The position numbers and the translations under genes are program-made. Under the pieces are notes generated by a model that made no database searches, had not been told where the DNA came from, and saw only the letters and a list, made by a program, of their open reading frames with translations. Shown here piece after piece: positions 40,812 to 48,782 of a stretch of 64,000 nt of DNA; the stretch's first letter is position 1, and the number at the start of each line of letters is the position of its first letter. Origin of the DNA: Micrococcus sp. (GTDB lineage: Bacteria > Actinomycetota > Actinomycetes > Actinomycetales > Micrococcaceae); assembly GCA_029961105.1 (NCBI GenBank), contig JASBVO010000018.1, positions 1 to 64,000 of the forward strand, read 5' to 3'.

Positions 40812-41803
40812 GCGTGATGCAGCGGCGCCACCGCGTCCTGCACGGCCAGCCCGACGGCGGCGAACGCCTCGAAGACGGCGTTGCGTCCGGGCAGCCCGTC
40901 CGGCAGCCGGGTGGGGATGGTCTCGGCATACACGGCGACGGCGGCCAGCGGCGCGCCCTCCCCGTCCAGGGCGATGCCGACCTGGGACAGCGAGCGCAGT
41001 CCGCGGCCGTTCTTCTCCGCAAAGCCGATCCGCTCGGTGGCGGCGCCCAGCCGCGGGGTGTAGATGCCCCGCATCAGCTGCACGGCGAACCGGCAGTCCT
41101 CCGCGGTGAGCCGCAGCCGGCCGGCGGCAGTTTCGTCGGTGACCCCGCGGGCGAGCAGGGCGAGCAGGTGGCACTGATCGGCGGGGGTGGTGACGGTGAT
41201 GGCGTCCAGGGCATGCGACCACGTCAGCTCCCCGGTTCGCGGGAAGGTCTCGCGGTGCCACGTGGCGGGCATCCCGGCCCAGGCGCAGTAGTCGTTGACG
41301 TACTGCAGGGCGGCGTCCTCGGCGGAGGTGCCGGGCAGTCCGGGCTCGGTTCCGGGGTGCACCGCCGCACCGATCGCCTCGAACACCAGCTGGGTGCAGA
41401 TGTTGTCACTGGTGGCCATCATCTGCACCAGGCAGTCGCGCAGGCTCAGCTCGATCCCGGCCGCGAGGTTGCGCAGGAGCCCGGCCTGCACCCCCTCCTT
41501 CAACTCCTCGGTGACGGTCAGCCGGCGCTCCAGGTCCAGCTGCCCGGCCCGGACGAGGGCGAGGGTCGCGCACAGCACGCTCACCTTGCGCGTGGAGAAG
41601 GACGGCACCACGACGTCGGCGCCGCGGGAGAGCGCGTGGCCGCCGGCCGGCGTCGGGAGACTGCTGGTGGGCGCGGACCGGGCGGCCAGCACGGCTCCGC
41701 CGGCGACCGGCGCGGGCCCCAGCAGGCGGACCTGGTAGTGCAGTGCGAAGGGGGCGGCGTCGGCCAGGGCGGCAAGGCGACGCTCCAACGCGGTCGGGTC
41801 CAT
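40808..41803 (-). CDS. serine hydrolase / class A beta-lactamase-like protein
   Basis: 331 residues with intact class A motifs: catalytic SxxK in VPSFSTRKVSVL, SDN in MMATSDNICTQLV, and a late strand FAEKNGRGLRSLSQVGI where the KTG is expected (here KNG). No signal peptide, which argues against a classical secreted beta-lactamase. A cytosolic esterase or amidase is likely. ATG 41803 is supported by TACGAT (minus strand, 41810-41815) 6 nt upstream, a leaderless promoter. Substrate unknown; the gene stands between MmcQ and hutG. Confidence 0.85.
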   Translation of the reverse strand: MDPTALERRLAALADAAPFALHYQVRLLGPAPVAGGAVLAARSAPTSSLPTPAGGHALSRGADVVVPSFSTRKVSVLCATLALVRAGQLDLERRLTVTEELKEGVQAGLLRNLAAGIELSLRDCLVQMMATSDNICTQLVFEAIGAAVHPGTEPGLPGTSAEDAALQYVNDYCAWAGMPATWHRETFPRTGELTWSHALDAITVTTPADQCHLLALLARGVTDETAAGRLRLTAEDCRFAVQLMRGIYTPRLGAATERIGFAEKNGRGLRSLSQVGIALDGEGAPLAAVAVYAETIPTRLPDGLPGRNAVFEAFAAVGLAVQDAVAPLHHA

Positions 41804-41904
41804 GGGCCAATCGTAGGTTGTCCACGTCGGGCGGGGTCCGGGCGGTGACGGCACGGCGGCGAGGGGAACGCGCCGGGCGGCACGGAGGCACCGAGCGGTC
41901 CGGG

Positions 41905-42933
41905 TCAGCCCCTCTCGCGCTGCGGTGCGGCCCGTGCGGCGACGGTGTGGACCACGGTCGTGATCAGCCGGGCGGCCGTCCGTGCCGTCCGGCCGTCGAC
42001 GTCGAACCGGGGATTGAGCTCGACCACGTCCAGCAGCGCCGTCTTGCCGCTGCCGGCCACCTGGCGGCAGACGGCGTGGATGACGTGGAGCGGCACGCCG
42101 AACCCGGCCGGTGCGCTCACCCCGGGGGCGACGGCGGCCGGCAGCACGTCGAGGTCGACGCTCAGGTGGACGACGTCGGACCGGTCCAGGAACTCATCGA
42201 CGAAGGACGCCACGCGCTCCGGCCGGGCCACGCAGTCCTCGTCGGTCAGGTGGTGCACCCCCAGGCGGTCCGCGGTGTCGAACAGCGCCCGGGTGTTGCT
42301 CGGCGGGCTGATGCCGAGCACGGCGTAGCGGAACGGCCGTCCGGCGGCGGCCTCGGCCTCGGCGATCTGCCGGAATGGCGTTCCCGAGGTGGCCCGGTCC
42401 GCGGCCCGCAGGTCGAAGTGGGCGTCGAGGTTCAGGATCCCGAGCCGGCCGCCGCCCACCCCGCGGGACGAGGCGGCCAGGCCCCGGTAGCCACCGTAGG
42501 CCGCCTCGTGGCCGCCGCCGAGCACCACGACCAGCCGGTGGTCCTCCAGCAGCCGTGCCACCCGCTGGCCGAGCTGTTCCTGGCCGGACTCGAGGTCCTC
42601 GCCGGCCACGGTGACGTCGCCGGCGTCGTGGAGGTTGAACTCGCCGTGCACCGCCAGCGGGGCGAGGGCCCGGCGCAGCGCCGCCGGTCCGGTGGCGGCG
42701 CCGGGGCGCCCGTGGTTGCGGCGGACGCCTTCGTCGCTGGCGAAGCCGATGAGGGCGGCCGTCGCGGTGCCCGCGGACAGGCTCGGGGCCCCGGGCGGAT
42801 CCATCACCTCGGACGGGCGCACGGCCCCGGCCACGTGCACCACGTCGTGCCATCGCCGGTGTTCCGGTCCCGGACCGTCGGAGCGCCCGGACCACGCGGT
42901 GCCCCGGGGTTCGTCGGCGACCCCCTCAGTCAC
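41905..42933 (-). CDS. hutG: formimidoylglutamase
   Basis: 342-residue arginase-superfamily enzyme for the last step of histidine degradation, N-formimidoylglutamate to glutamate and formamide. Mn2+ ligands: His in VLGGGHEAAYGGY, DAHFD in LNLDAHFDLR and DLD in HLSVDLDVLP. GTG 42933 (VTEGVADEPRG) lies in the hutH stop region with GAGGTGGGAC just before it, overlapping hutH by 8 bp, so it is translationally coupled. Last gene of the four-gene operon. Formamide release means this route does not need tetrahydrofolate. Confidence 0.93.
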   Translation of the reverse strand: MTEGVADEPRGTAWSGRSDGPGPEHRRWHDVVHVAGAVRPSEVMDPPGAPSLSAGTATAALIGFASDEGVRRNHGRPGAATGPAALRRALAPLAVHGEFNLHDAGDVTVAGEDLESGQEQLGQRVARLLEDHRLVVVLGGGHEAAYGGYRGLAASSRGVGGGRLGILNLDAHFDLRAADRATSGTPFRQIAEAEAAAGRPFRYAVLGISPPSNTRALFDTADRLGVHHLTDEDCVARPERVASFVDEFLDRSDVVHLSVDLDVLPAAVAPGVSAPAGFGVPLHVIHAVCRQVAGSGKTALLDVVELNPRFDVDGRTARTAARLITTVVHTVAARAAPQRERG

Positions 42934-44527
42934 GTCCCACCTCCCCGTCCCTCTCCCGATCCGGCCGGTGGCGCGGCGCCCACCCGGCCAGGGTGTGGCC
43001 GAGGTCCGTGATCCCGGCCGCGGTGGCCACGACCGCCCCGCTGGTGACCAGCTCGACCACCTCGGCCAGCTCCGGGGACAGGAACCGGTCCGGCCCCGGC
43101 CCGGGCACCCGGCCGCGGACCAGGCGCAGGAGGGCCCCGGTGACCGGCGCGGGCGCGGCCCCGCGCAACTCGAGGGCTCGGGTGGCGGCGTAGAGCTCGA
43201 CGGCGAGCACGGCGGCCAGGTTGTCGAGGGCGGTGCGCAGCTTCCGGCCGGCATGCCAGCCCATGGACGCGTGGTCCTCCTGCATCGCGGAGCTGGGGAT
43301 CGAGTCGACGCTGGCCGGCACCGCCAGCCGCTTGTTCTCGGTGACCATCGCCGCCTGGGTGTAGTGGGCGATCATCAGCCCCGAGTCCACGCCCGGGTCG
43401 TCCGCCAGGAACGGCGGCAGGCCCTGGTTCCGGGCGACGTCCATCAACCGGTCCGTGCGGCGCTCGGCGATCGAGGCCACGTCGGCCACCACGATGGCGA
43501 GGAAGTCCAGGGCGTAGGCCAGCGGGGCGCCGTGGAAGTTGCCGTTCGACGAGACGGAACCGTCGTCCAGCACCACCGGGTTGTCGATCGCGGCCCGCAG
43601 CTCGCGCCGGGCCACCTGCTCGGCGAAGGCCACCGTGTCCCGGGCGGCGCCGGTCACCTGCGGGGCGCACCGCAGGGAGTACGCGTCCTGCACCAGGTGG
43701 CCCGAGTCCCGGTGCGAGGCCACGATGGCCGAGCCCCTCAGGGCGGCGAACATGTTGGCGCCGCTGGTCGTCTGTCCCTCATGGGGGCGCAGGGCCCACA
43801 GCAGCTCCGGCCGGAACGCCTGGTCGGTGCCCAGCAGCGCCTCCACGCTGGCCGCGGCGGACAGGTCGGCGACGGTCAGCAGGTTCTCCAGGTCGTCCAG
43901 CGCCAGGACGAGCATGCCCAGCATCCCGTCGGTGCCGTTGACGAGCGCCAGGCCCTCCTTCTCCTCGAGCGAGACCGGGGCGATCCCGGCCGCCGCCAGG
44001 GCTCCGGCCGCGGGGACGGCCCGGCCGCCCTCGCCGAGGACCTCGCCCTCGCCCATCAGCACCAGGGCGCACGCCGCGAGCGGCGCCAGGTCCCCCGAAC
44101 ACCCGAGCGAGCCGTACTCGCGCGCCACGGGGGTGATCCCGGCGTTGAGGACCGCCACGTAGCCGGCCAGCACCTCGGGCCGCACGCCGGTCCGTCCCGT
44201 GGCCATGGTGCGGGCCCGCAGCAGCATCAGCGCGCGCACCACCTCGCGCTCCACCGGCCGGCCCATCCCGGCGGCGTGCGAGCGGACGAGGGAGGCCTGC
44301 AGCCGGGTGCGCAGCGCGCCGAGGACATGCCGCTGGGCCAGGGCGCCGAACCCGGTGGAGACCCCGTAGACGGGGCGCTCGGCCCCGGCGAGCCGGTCGA
44401 TGTGCTGCCGGGTGCCCCGGACCCGGTCGAGGACGGCCGCGCTGATCGTCACCCGGGCGTCGTGCCGGGCGACGGCGACGACGTCGCGCAGGCTGAGGGC
44501 GTCCGGGGCCAGCTCGACCGGCGTCAC
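42926..44527 (-). CDS. hutH: histidine ammonia-lyase
   Basis: 533 residues, full length. First step of histidine degradation, histidine to urocanate and ammonia. The MIO prosthetic group forms from a tripeptide in YGSLGCSGDLAPL. It reads Cys143-Ser144-Gly145, where many bacterial enzymes have Ala-Ser-Gly. Other active-site pieces are RPVYGVSTGFG, YSLRCAPQV and SSNGNFHG. GTG 44527 overlaps the hutI stop by 4 bp. The N-terminus starts TPVELAPDALSL as in other HutH; longer frames are Arg-rich and non-conserved. Confidence 0.95.
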   Translation of the reverse strand: MTPVELAPDALSLRDVVAVARHDARVTISAAVLDRVRGTRQHIDRLAGAERPVYGVSTGFGALAQRHVLGALRTRLQASLVRSHAAGMGRPVEREVVRALMLLRARTMATGRTGVRPEVLAGYVAVLNAGITPVAREYGSLGCSGDLAPLAACALVLMGEGEVLGEGGRAVPAAGALAAAGIAPVSLEEKEGLALVNGTDGMLGMLVLALDDLENLLTVADLSAAASVEALLGTDQAFRPELLWALRPHEGQTTSGANMFAALRGSAIVASHRDSGHLVQDAYSLRCAPQVTGAARDTVAFAEQVARRELRAAIDNPVVLDDGSVSSNGNFHGAPLAYALDFLAIVVADVASIAERRTDRLMDVARNQGLPPFLADDPGVDSGLMIAHYTQAAMVTENKRLAVPASVDSIPSSAMQEDHASMGWHAGRKLRTALDNLAAVLAVELYAATRALELRGAAPAPVTGALLRLVRGRVPGPGPDRFLSPELAEVVELVTSGAVVATAAGITDLGHTLAGWAPRHRPDRERDGEVGRD

Positions 44528-45726
44528 GGGCAGTCCTCCCGCGCGGAGATGAGGCGCCCGTCCCGGTACACCCGCCGGACGAGGTCGACGCCGGGCCGGT
44601 AGGCCAGGTACCGGTGGCTGGGAGCGGCCAGGATGACGAAGTCCGCGCGGGCGCCGGCGGTGAGGCGGCCGACGTCGGGCCGGCGCAGCGCCGCCGCTCC
44701 CCCGGCGGTGGCCGACCACACCGCTTGCTCCACGGTGAAGTGCATGTCCCGCACGGCCACGGCGATGCAGAAGGGCATGCTGCTGGTGAAGCTGGAGCCG
44801 GGGTTGCAGTCGGTGGCCAGGGCGAGGATGACGCCGGCCGCGAGGTACCGCCGGGCGTCCGGGTAGGGCTGGCGGGTGGAGAACTCGACGCCGGGCAGCA
44901 GGGTCACCACCGTGCCGGCGGCCGCCAGGGCGGCCAGGTCGGCCTCAGTGGCGAACGTGGCGTGGTCGGCCGAGGCACAGCCCAGGCGGGCGGCGAGTTG
45001 CAGCGCCCCGCTGGCGGTGAGCTGGTTCGCGTGCAACCGGGGCATCATCCCGTGCTCCCGGCCGGCGGTGAGGACGCGGGCGGCCTGGGCCTCGGTGAAG
45101 GCCCCGACCTCGCAGAACGCGTCGACCCAGCGGGCGCGGCCGGCCGCCGCCGGGATGATCCGCTCGACCACCAGGTCGACGTAGCCCTCGGGGTCGTCGC
45201 GGTACTCGGGCGGGACGACGTGGGCGGCCAGCAGGGTGGACTCGTCCGTGTGCCGGTTGATGATGTCCAGGGCGCGCAGTTCCTCGTCGAGGCTGAGCCC
45301 GTAGCCGGTCTTGATCTCCACCGTGGTGGTTCCGGAGCGCTCGGCCTGCCGGAGCAGGCGAACGAGGTTGTCCTCGAGATCTGCCGTGCTGGCCGAGCGG
45401 GTGGCGGCCACCGTGGCGGCGATGCCGCCGGCCGTGTAGGGCTGCCCGGCCATGCGGGCGGCGAACTCCGCCGAGCGGTCCCCGGCGAACACGAGGTGGG
45501 TGTGGCTGTCGACGAACCCGGGGATGACCGCACCGCCGCCGGCGCTGACGCGCTCCGCGGCCGCAGCCGCCCCCGCCGCCTCCACCGGGGCCTCGGCGGC
45601 CGGACCGGCCCAGCGGACCCGCCCGTCCTCGATGAGCAGGGCCGCGTCGGTGACGATGCCCAGCAGGCCGGGGCCGTCGGCGTCGTTGGTCACCAGCTCG
45701 GCGATGTCCGTCACGAGGGTGCGCAT
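44524..45726 (-). CDS. hutI: imidazolonepropionase
   Basis: 400-residue amidohydrolase-superfamily enzyme, third step of the pathway, opening imidazolone propionate to N-formimidoylglutamate. Metal site HTH in FVDSHTHLVFAGDR. Further conserved pieces are IKTGYGLSLDEELRAL, LLAAHVVPPEYR, RLHANQLTASGALQLA and ALATDCNPGSS. ATG 45726 shares one base with the hutU stop (TGATG); the stop overlaps hutH. Length normal. Confidence 0.96.
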   Translation of the reverse strand: MRTLVTDIAELVTNDADGPGLLGIVTDAALLIEDGRVRWAGPAAEAPVEAAGAAAAAERVSAGGGAVIPGFVDSHTHLVFAGDRSAEFAARMAGQPYTAGGIAATVAATRSASTADLEDNLVRLLRQAERSGTTTVEIKTGYGLSLDEELRALDIINRHTDESTLLAAHVVPPEYRDDPEGYVDLVVERIIPAAAGRARWVDAFCEVGAFTEAQAARVLTAGREHGMMPRLHANQLTASGALQLAARLGCASADHATFATEADLAALAAAGTVVTLLPGVEFSTRQPYPDARRYLAAGVILALATDCNPGSSFTSSMPFCIAVAVRDMHFTVEQAVWSATAGGAAALRRPDVGRLTAGARADFVILAAPSHRYLAYRPGVDLVRRVYRDGRLISAREDCP

Positions 45727-47555
45727 CAGGTCCCGTCCCCGGGGCGCCCGCCGGGGCGATCAGGCTGGTCAGGCCGCTCGGGACGTTCGGTGCCGTCGGG
45801 TCCACCGGGCCGGGTCCGTCCATCGGGCCCCTCGGCCATCGGGATGCGCACCCGCCGTTCGGCGGCGACCTCCCGCGCGCGGTCGTAGCCGGCGTCGACG
45901 TGGCGCATCACGCCCGTGGCGGGATCGTTCGTCAGCAGCCGCTCCAGCTTCCGGGCGGCCAGGTCGGTCCCGTCCGCCACCGAGACCTGGCCGGCGTGGA
46001 TCGACCGCCCCATCCCCACGCCGCCGCCCTGGTGGATGGACACCCAGGTGGCCCCGGAGGAGGCGTTGACCAGGGCGTTCAGCAGCGGCCAGTCGGCCAC
46101 GGCGTCGGTGCCGTCGAGCATCCCCTCGGTCTCCCGGTAGGGGCTGGCCACCGACCCGGAGTCGAGGTGGTCGCGGCCGATCACGATGGGGGCGGAGACC
46201 CTGCCCTCGGCCACGAGGCGGTTGAACAGGAGGCCGGCCTGGGCCCGCTCGCCGTAGCCCAGCCAGCAGATGCGGGCGGGCAGCCCCTGGAACTCGACGT
46301 GCTCGGCGGCGGCCCGCAGCCACCGGTGCAGGTCCGTGTGGTCCGGGAAGAGCTCCATCAGGGCCCGGTCCGTGACGGCGATGTCCGCCGGGTCACCGGA
46401 CAGCGCCACCCACCGGAACGGGCCGCGCCCCTCGCAGAACTGCGGGCGGAGGTAGGCCTTCACGAAGCCGGGGAAGTCGAAGGCGCGCTCGTATCCGGCC
46501 GTGCGGGCCTCGTCGCGGATCGAGTTGCCGTAGTCGAAGACCTCCGCGCCGCGGTCGGCGAACCCGACCATCGCCTCGACGTGCCGGGCCATCGACTCCC
46601 GCGCCCGCTGGGTGAACTTCTCCGGGTCCTGCGCCGCCTCGGCCCGCCAGGAGTCGACGTCGACGCCCACCGGCAGGTAGGACAGCGGGTCATGGGCGGA
46701 GGTCTGGTCCGTGACGACGTCGGCCGGGAACCCCCGGTCCAGCAGCTCGGGCAGGACCTCGGCCGCGTTGCCGACCAACCCGACCGACAGGGCCCGGTGC
46801 TCCGCCCTGGCGGCGAGGACCCGCTGCACGGCGGTGTCCAGGTCCGGGGCGACCTCGTCCAGGTAGCGCTGGGCCCGGCGGCGCTGCAACCGGGTCTCGT
46901 CGACGTCGACGATGAGGCAGGCTCCGCCGTTGAGCGTCACGGCCAGCGGCTGGGCCCCGCCCATCCCGCCGCAGCCCGCGGTGAGGGTCAAGGTGCCCGC
47001 CAGGGTCCCCCCGAAGCGCTTGCGGGCCACGGCGGCGAAGGTCTCGAAGGTGCCCTGCAGGATGCCCTGGGTGCCGATGTAGATCCAGGAGCCGGCCGTC
47101 ATCTGCCCGTACATCATCAGGCCCTCGGCCTCGAGGGCCCGGAAGTGCTCCCAGGTGGCCCAGTTGCCGACGAGGTTGGAGTTGGCGATGAGCACCCGCG
47201 GGGCCCATTCGTGGGTGGTGAGCACCCCGACCGGCTTGCCCGACTGGACGAGCAGGGTCTCATCGGCCTCGAGGCGGTCGAGCGTGCGCACGATGGCGTC
47301 GAAGGCCTCCCACGACCGCGCGGCCTTGCCCGTTCCGCCGTAGACGACCAGGTCCTCCGGGCGCTCGGCCACCTCCGGGTCCAGGTTGTTCATGAGCATC
47401 CGCTTGGCCGCCTCGGTCTGCCACGACCTGGCGGTGATCGCCGTCCCGCGCGGGGCGCGCACTTCACGCGGACCGGACGCGCGGCCTGCCTCCCGGTCCG
47501 GCCCGCGATCCGGGACGGCACCGGAGCGTTCCTGCGGCGTGTGGTGGATTGCCAC
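45726..47555 (-). CDS. hutU: urocanate hydratase
   Basis: 609 residues, second step of the pathway, NAD-dependent hydration of urocanate. Conserved blocks: [53 protein letters not shown] and the catalytic-loop Cys in [12 protein letters not shown], then [12 protein letters not shown]. It is about 50 residues longer than usual: a 35-residue lead before [11 protein letters not shown] and a Pro/Arg/Asp-rich tail. GTG 47555 is chosen because GAGGAGGAG stands immediately upstream. First gene of the overlapped operon hutU-hutI-hutH-hutG. No hut regulator gene lies in the window. Confidence 0.94.
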   Translation of the reverse strand: MAIHHTPQERSGAVPDRGPDREAGRASGPREVRAPRGTAITARSWQTEAAKRMLMNNLDPEVAERPEDLVVYGGTGKAARSWEAFDAIVRTLDRLEADETLLVQSGKPVGVLTTHEWAPRVLIANSNLVGNWATWEHFRALEAEGLMMYGQMTAGSWIYIGTQGILQGTFETFAAVARKRFGGTLAGTLTLTAGCGGMGGAQPLAVTLNGGACLIVDVDETRLQRRRAQRYLDEVAPDLDTAVQRVLAARAEHRALSVGLVGNAAEVLPELLDRGFPADVVTDQTSAHDPLSYLPVGVDVDSWRAEAAQDPEKFTQRARESMARHVEAMVGFADRGAEVFDYGNSIRDEARTAGYERAFDFPGFVKAYLRPQFCEGRGPFRWVALSGDPADIAVTDRALMELFPDHTDLHRWLRAAAEHVEFQGLPARICWLGYGERAQAGLLFNRLVAEGRVSAPIVIGRDHLDSGSVASPYRETEGMLDGTDAVADWPLLNALVNASSGATWVSIHQGGGVGMGRSIHAGQVSVADGTDLAARKLERLLTNDPATGVMRHVDAGYDRAREVAAERRVRIPMAEGPDGRTRPGGPDGTERPERPDQPDRPGGRPGDGT

Positions 47556-47891
47556 GGCTCCTCCTCGGCAGTGAGGCGCTACGTACTCATGGTGGCTGAG
47601 GTTGACGGTGCCGGGAACAGGCGGGGGCCGAGAGGTGTGGAAGCGATGGCTCGACGTCCCCGACGACGCCGCCCGCCCCCCTGCGCGGCGCGATCGAGGA
47701 GGCACTGGGGAAAGGTTGATTCCCCCGGCGAGTGAGCCCGATCCGGACCGGTTTCATATCGTCCGGCGTGTCGTCCGGTGTGGCGTTTTCTCACTCCCCC
47801 AAGCGGGTGTAGTGTCCTGCCCAATGCCAGCTCTTGGCAGGTCAGATGGCCCTTTCTGGGCCACACCATCCCCGCACTCCTGGAGGACGCC
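47556..47891. promoter_or_regulatory. divergent control region of the hut operon and a small membrane-protein gene
   Basis: 336 bp. On the plus strand, TTTTCT (47786-47791) and TAGTGT (47810-47815) with 18-bp spacing form a plausible promoter for the small gene at 47892. A short dyad TGCCA-gctct-TGGCA (47825-47839) follows in its leader. For hutU I see only the strong ribosome site; no clear -10 or operator. Confidence 0.4.
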
Positions 47892-48047
47892 ATGTCCGTT
47901 TCCCTGCCCTCCTACGCCCTGCGCGCGCACACCACGCTGACCGGTGCACCGAGCTCGGACCTGACGGCCTTCTGGTCGATCACCGGTGTCGTCGCGCTGG
48001 CGGCAGTGGCCGGCGTCTACGAGATCACCGTGCACTTCATGGGGTGA
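47892..48047 (+). CDS. 51-residue single-helix membrane protein
   Basis: MSVSLPSYALRAHTTLTG, a short linker, then one helix (SITGVVALAAVAGVYEITV). GGAGG lies ideally before ATG 47892. No known family. It is divergent from the hut operon and convergent with the hemerythrin gene. Confidence 0.7.
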   Translation: MSVSLPSYALRAHTTLTGAPSSDLTAFWSITGVVALAAVAGVYEITVHFMG

Positions 48048-48075
48048 TGCGGGAGCGGCCGCTCCACCCGGCCGC

Positions 48076-48651
48076 TCAGCCGGTCTGCCGGCCGGTCAGC
48101 TTGTCCCGGAGCCGGTCCACCATCCCGACGCCGGCTCCGATGGTCTTGTGGAACAGTTCCGAGTGCGGGGCGTGGGGATGGGGCCGCGTGGGGGCCAGCT
48201 TCTTGGCGTTCTCCACCTTCTGGCCCATCGTCACGAGCTCGTCCGAGGGGATGTGTGTCCTCAGCTTCGGGAACTGCTCGGCCTCCTCGTCCTCGATGTG
48301 GTGCCGCAGCTGGCGCTCCATCTCCCGGACCAGGTCCATGAACTGCGCGCCGGAGGCGTCCACGTCCTCCATCCGCTTCATGACCTGGACGAGGTCGTCG
48401 TGCTCCTTCTTGTCGTGCTCGACCTCTTCCGCACCGTTCGGCAGGTGCTTCTCGATGGCCGGATAGACGAACATCTCCTCCGCCACGGCGTGGCGCATCA
48501 CCTCGGCGATCACGGTGTCCGCCAGGTCCCGGCGCTGCTCGGCGTCCGCAGCGCCCTCGATCTCGCCGAGCAGTTCGAGCATGGCCCGGTGGTCCGCGGT
48601 GAGGATGTCCACGGCATCCGCCTGCTGGCCGCTGGTCTGGGTCTCGGTCAT
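48076..48651 (-). CDS. hemerythrin-domain (HHE) protein
   Basis: 191 residues. Paired HHE-type helices with di-iron ligands: ILTADHRAMLELLGEIE, MRHAVAEEMFVYPAIEKH, EHDDLVQVM and LRHHIEDEEAEQFPKL. Soluble; may sense or bind O2/NO or act in iron/oxidative stress. ATG 48651 has AGGAGG upstream. The C-terminal 40 residues are Pro/His-rich then basic. Downstream neighbour on the other strand is the small membrane protein. Confidence 0.92.
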   Translation of the reverse strand: MTETQTSGQQADAVDILTADHRAMLELLGEIEGAADAEQRRDLADTVIAEVMRHAVAEEMFVYPAIEKHLPNGAEEVEHDKKEHDDLVQVMKRMEDVDASGAQFMDLVREMERQLRHHIEDEEAEQFPKLRTHIPSDELVTMGQKVENAKKLAPTRPHPHAPHSELFHKTIGAGVGMVDRLRDKLTGRQTG

Positions 48652-48782
48652 GGCACACGCCTCCTGTGGCACACGGCAGTACGGTTCGGTGCCGCCCACC
48701 CTGCCCCAGCACAGGAAGGACTGGCAAGGGTTCCTGCGTGGCCGTCAGCCAGCGGTTCCCGCCAGTCCTCCCTGTACAGGGC

